DNA from: Halobacillus salinarum | Lineage (GTDB): Bacteria > Bacillota > Bacilli > Bacillales > Halobacillaceae | Direction: 5' to 3' | DNA length: 64,000 bases | NCBI RefSeq assembly: GCF_022919095.1 | Contig: NZ_CP095073.1 | Span: 1-64,000 of the forward strand | Shown here: positions 61,649 to 64,000 of the stretch, piece after piece | How the letters are laid out: each line of letters starts with the position of its first letter | Numbering within the stretch: the first letter of the stretch is position 1 | Notes under the pieces: generated by a model | What the model saw: the letters and a program-made list of their open reading frames with translations, nothing else | Told to the model about the DNA's origin: nothing | Database searches by the model: none | Translations under genes and position numbers: made by a program

Positions 61649-62077
61649 ATGAATCCATATGAAGAATATATGAAAGAAATTTCCCAGCCCATGCGTGAGG
61701 AGTTGACGAGCGCAGGATTTCAGGAGCTGACTACCCCTGAGGAAGTGGATGAATTTATAAGTTCTACGAAAGGCACTTCCCTTGTAGTTATTAATTCCGT
61801 TTGTGGATGTGCTGCCGGACTCGCACGTCCTGCAGCAAGAGAATCCCTTTCAAGTGAAAAGAAACCGGAGAATTTCGTAACTGTGTTCGCTGGGCAGGAT
61901 CGTGAAGCTACGGCAAGAATGAGAGATTATTTAGAAGGCTACGAGCCATCCTCTCCGTCAATGGCCTTGCTAAAGGACGGCCAGGTGCTTCACTTTATTC
62001 CTCGTGAAGAAATTGAGGATTTTGAAGTTGAAGAAATCGTAGGAAACTTGACTCATGCGTATAACCAATATTGTTAG
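61649..62077 (+). CDS. bacilliredoxin (BrxA/BrxB family)
   Basis: 142 residues, whole-length. The CGC active motif is at residues 52-54 (NSVCGCAAGLARPAA); the fold is thioredoxin-like. It removes bacillithiol from S-bacillithiolated proteins after oxidative stress. BrxA (YphP) and BrxB (YqiW) cannot be told apart safely from this alone. AAAGGAG precedes ATG; probably co-transcribed with cvfC. Confidence 0.92.
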   Translation: MNPYEEYMKEISQPMREELTSAGFQELTTPEEVDEFISSTKGTSLVVINSVCGCAAGLARPAARESLSSEKKPENFVTVFAGQDREATARMRDYLEGYEPSSPSMALLKDGQVLHFIPREEIEDFEVEEIVGNLTHAYNQYC

Positions 62078-62098
62078 AACTGCAAATGTTCATTCTAC

Positions 62099-62128
62099 CT
62101 CTCCTCCCTCTGGGAGGAGAGTTTTTTA
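62099..62128 (+). terminator. intrinsic terminator of the cvfC operon
   Basis: CTCTCCTCCC / GGGAGGAGAG perfect stem with TTTTTT. Confidence 0.9.
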
Positions 62129-62267
62129 TTTCAGAAAGTATCTTGTCCAATTATTTCCGTGAAAAAACCTCCCTATTTATATATATTAATAGTTTTGTAA
62201 GGTTTTCTTAAGTGATCTGTAAGTCCTGCAAGTTAGACTAAAACCAAACCCGAAAGGAGTGAATGGT

Positions 62268-62666
62268 ATGAAAAAATGGATGATGATGTTCGGACTTATG
62301 ACCATGCTGGTTTTGGCAGCTTGCGGGACGAGTGATGACGGAAATAATGGTGATGAGCAGATGGATGACCAGCAGCAGGAGGAAATGAACGACAGTGATG
62401 AGAACAACAGCGATATGGAAGGGGAAAATTCGGACATGGAAAGTGACGACGATATGAATAAAGATGATATGAGCGGCGAGGATTCAGATATGAAAGACTC
62501 TGATATGGAGAACAAAGATGACATGGATAGTGAAAACTCGGACATGAAAGACTCCGATATGAAGAACAAAGATGATATGAACAGTGAGGACTCCGATATG
62601 AAGGAGTCAGACAGTGATGAAATGAACAAGGACGAAGACATGAACGATTCTGAGGATGAAATGTAA
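62268..62666 (+). CDS. highly acidic repeat lipoprotein
   Basis: 132 residues. Lipoprotein signal with lipobox LAAC (Cys about residue 19), after which the mature part is almost only Asp, Glu, Asn, Ser, Met and Lys. It is built from SDM-K/E-x units in tandem (DSDMKDSDMENKDDM and near copies at about residues 74-118). No domain. The charge suits a high-salt cell surface or metal binding. ATG at 62268 is 8 bases after AAAGGAG; an in-frame GTG lies at 62259. Confidence 0.75.
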   Translation: MKKWMMMFGLMTMLVLAACGTSDDGNNGDEQMDDQQQEEMNDSDENNSDMEGENSDMESDDDMNKDDMSGEDSDMKDSDMENKDDMDSENSDMKDSDMKNKDDMNSEDSDMKESDSDEMNKDEDMNDSEDEM

Positions 62667-62771
62667 GACCATTTGTATTGATTCAGCAGCAAATCACTTA
62701 TGGCAGAAATACGAGGCTTCAAAATTGTTCATGCTATGATAAAGAAAAGGTGTGACCTAAGGGGAATACAC

Positions 62772-63482
62772 ATGGACAAGAAATCTGTGTTAATTGCAGA
62801 TGATGAAGCCTCGATTGTCGATGTTTGCAGGAGGTATTTAGAAAGAGAAGGCTATGAGATCTATACAGCAGGTAATGGCCAGGATGCCTTGCAAATATGG
62901 CAGAAGCACCAACCTGATCTGATCATACTTGATTTAATGATGCCTGTTATTGACGGCTGGCGTGTATGTGAGACGATCCGCACGAAAGATGAGACCCCTA
63001 TTCTTATGCTGACCGCTAAGTCAGAAGACTATGACCGCCTATTCGGACTGACGATCGGGGCCAATGATTACATGAGTAAACCATTTAACCCCCAGGAGCT
63101 GGTACTGCGGGTACGCTCTATTTTTCGGTTAATGGGATCAAACTCGTCTGGAAGCAGTCAGGAAAAACCATCCACCATTGAACTTGGCGGAATTGTAGTA
63201 AATACGAGTACACGGGAAGTCCTTGCTAACGGAAAGCCCGTGTCCCTTACCGTCAAAGAATTTGATCTCCTTCTCTTATTGATCACTCATCCCAGGCAGG
63301 TTTTTTCCAGAAGCCAGCTGCTCCGCCAAGTTTGGGAGACGGATTATGACGGAGATACAACAACTGTAACGGTGCATTTACGGAGATTGAGAGAGAAAAT
63401 AGAAGCGGACCCCTCTCACCCTCAATTGCTGGAGACCGTTTGGGGGATTGGCTACAGGTTTGACCCGGGGGAATCAGAATGA
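62772..63482 (+). CDS. OmpR/PhoB-family response regulator
   Basis: 236 residues. Receiver with acidic pair DDEA, phosphoacceptor Asp in LIILDLMMPVIDGW, Thr in LMLTAKSEDYDR and Lys in YMSKPFNPQEL; winged-helix domain with LTVKEFDLLLLL, VWETDYDGDTTTVTVHLRRLREKIE and GIGYRF. ATG at 62772 follows AAGGGGAAT. It overlaps by 4 bases the kinase gene that follows. Confidence 0.93.
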   Translation: MDKKSVLIADDEASIVDVCRRYLEREGYEIYTAGNGQDALQIWQKHQPDLIILDLMMPVIDGWRVCETIRTKDETPILMLTAKSEDYDRLFGLTIGANDYMSKPFNPQELVLRVRSIFRLMGSNSSGSSQEKPSTIELGGIVVNTSTREVLANGKPVSLTVKEFDLLLLLITHPRQVFSRSQLLRQVWETDYDGDTTTVTVHLRRLREKIEADPSHPQLLETVWGIGYRFDPGESE

Positions 63483-64000
63483 AAATAAAAACGATTTTTC
63501 TTATTGCCAATGGAAGCAGTATTTTGCTCATGACGACTTTCTTAATGATCAGCTATTTTTATATGATTTTGTCAGTAGAGATGATTGGGTGGCTTTCCCT
63601 GCTCACTCTTCTTTCTGCTCTTGTCTCTTTCTTCGTGTATTATTTACTCACCTCCCCTGTGGAAAGATCGATTAAGCGATTATCTGATGAGGCCCATGAG
63701 ATGACGGAGAACAACTTTGGCAGCCGAATCCCTGAGGAAGGACCTGTAGAAATTCGAACACTAACGAAGCAGTTTAATCAAATGAGTGAACGCTTAAGTT
63801 TGTCTTTTCGTGCTATTAAACAAGCAGAGCAATCACGAAGGGAGCTCGTTGCCAACATTTCCCATGATTTACGAACTCCGATGGCATCCATCCGGGCATT
63901 CCTTCAAGCAATCCAAGACGGAGTAGTCGAAGATCCAAAAGCAAAAGAACAATATATGCGAACCATCTCCCTAGAAGTTGAGCGCCTGGATCATATGATT
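63479..64000 (+). CDS. sensor histidine kinase, 3' end outside window
   Basis: The first 174 codons are present. Two helices close together (FLIANGSSILLMTTFLMISYF and MIGWLSLLTLLSALVSFFVYYLL) leave almost no outer loop, so it is an intramembrane-type sensor. HAMP (SPVERSIKRLSDEAHEMTEN) follows and then the HisKA domain with the phosphoacceptor His in VANISHDLRTPMASI. The ATPase part lies beyond the window. ATGA overlap couples it to the response regulator gene. Stimulus unknown; a cell-envelope role is inferred from topology only. Confidence 0.9.
   Translation, partial: MKIKTIFLIANGSSILLMTTFLMISYFYMILSVEMIGWLSLLTLLSALVSFFVYYLLTSPVERSIKRLSDEAHEMTENNFGSRIPEEGPVEIRTLTKQFNQMSERLSLSFRAIKQAEQSRRELVANISHDLRTPMASIRAFLQAIQDGVVEDPKAKEQYMRTISLEVERLDHMI

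Noticed and set aside
62186-62722. 178-codon minus-strand Ser-rich ORF
   Set aside because: Mirror of the acidic repeat lipoprotein; the repeat of GAT/GAC/ATG codons keeps the opposite strand open.
1-64000. Prophage, insertion sequence, CRISPR array, rRNA or tRNA genes
   Set aside because: No transposase, integrase, phage structural gene, regularly spaced repeats or recognisable RNA gene was found on either strand.

Overview
The window looks like chromosomal DNA of a moderately salt-adapted member of the Bacillaceae, most like Halobacillus and relatives. The basis is low-to-middle GC, AGGAGG-type ribosome binding sites, acidic secreted proteins, and orthologues of Bacillus genes (ytvA, yndJ, cvfC/ypgR, a BrxA/BrxB bacilliredoxin, thiF, glcD/glcF, nrgAB, a BsrE/TxpA-like toxin) together with a C30-type carotenoid desaturase. 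There are no rRNA or tRNA genes, no CRISPR array, no insertion sequence and no prophage. Genus-level assignment is inference.

Layout. 1-3.7 kb: a minus-strand sugar-sensing operon (binding protein, YesM-like kinase, YesN-like regulator running off the left edge). 3.8-7.8 kb: a broken unknown gene, a secreted alpha/beta hydrolase, a glutamate/dicarboxylate symporter and a methyltransferase. 7.9-11.7 kb: class I ribonucleotide reductase (alpha, beta) behind a promoter, two candidate NrdR boxes, a cobalamin riboswitch and an intrinsic terminator. 11.7-13.6 kb: glnK-amtB with TnrA-like boxes. 13.6-14 kb: a type I toxin with a convergent antisense RNA. 14-23.3 kb: yndJ, an ECF sigma/anti-sigma pair, a UDG-like protein, a crtN-like desaturase, two small membrane proteins, then a sortase-type surface protein and a second ECF sigma/RskA pair that appear to share one promoter type. 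23.6-36 kb: a Met/Cys PLP enzyme, NUDIX, a secreted protein, a hydrolase, Sco, a third ECF sigma factor, a TPR regulator, DUF1002, DoxX, PfpI, an acyl-CoA dehydrogenase-like flavoprotein and the blue-light sensor YtvA. 36-48.8 kb: LysR/MFS and LysR/YeiH divergent pairs, AI-2E-type permease, ThiF, SDR, FMN reductase, glycolate oxidase subunits. 49-64 kb: a methyltransferase, an AimR-like TPR protein lacking its DNA-binding domain, DinB, FNT channel, a structured GC-rich repeat with a gene remnant, an ABC exporter, a giant membrane protein, CvfC-bacilliredoxin, an acidic lipoprotein and a two-component system cut by the right edge.

Data quality matters here. At least nine places in seven genes need exactly one extra G (or C) in a short G/C run to restore a full-length protein. 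This is far more likely a homopolymer under-calling error of the assembly than real decay, so those genes are probably intact in the organism.

The most interesting regulatory structures are the SOS-like type I toxin-antitoxin locus, the triple control of the nrd operon, the matching promoters of the ECF sigma operon and the surface-protein gene, the AimR-like protein outside any phage, and a 20-bp palindrome found at the 3' ends of two unrelated genes.
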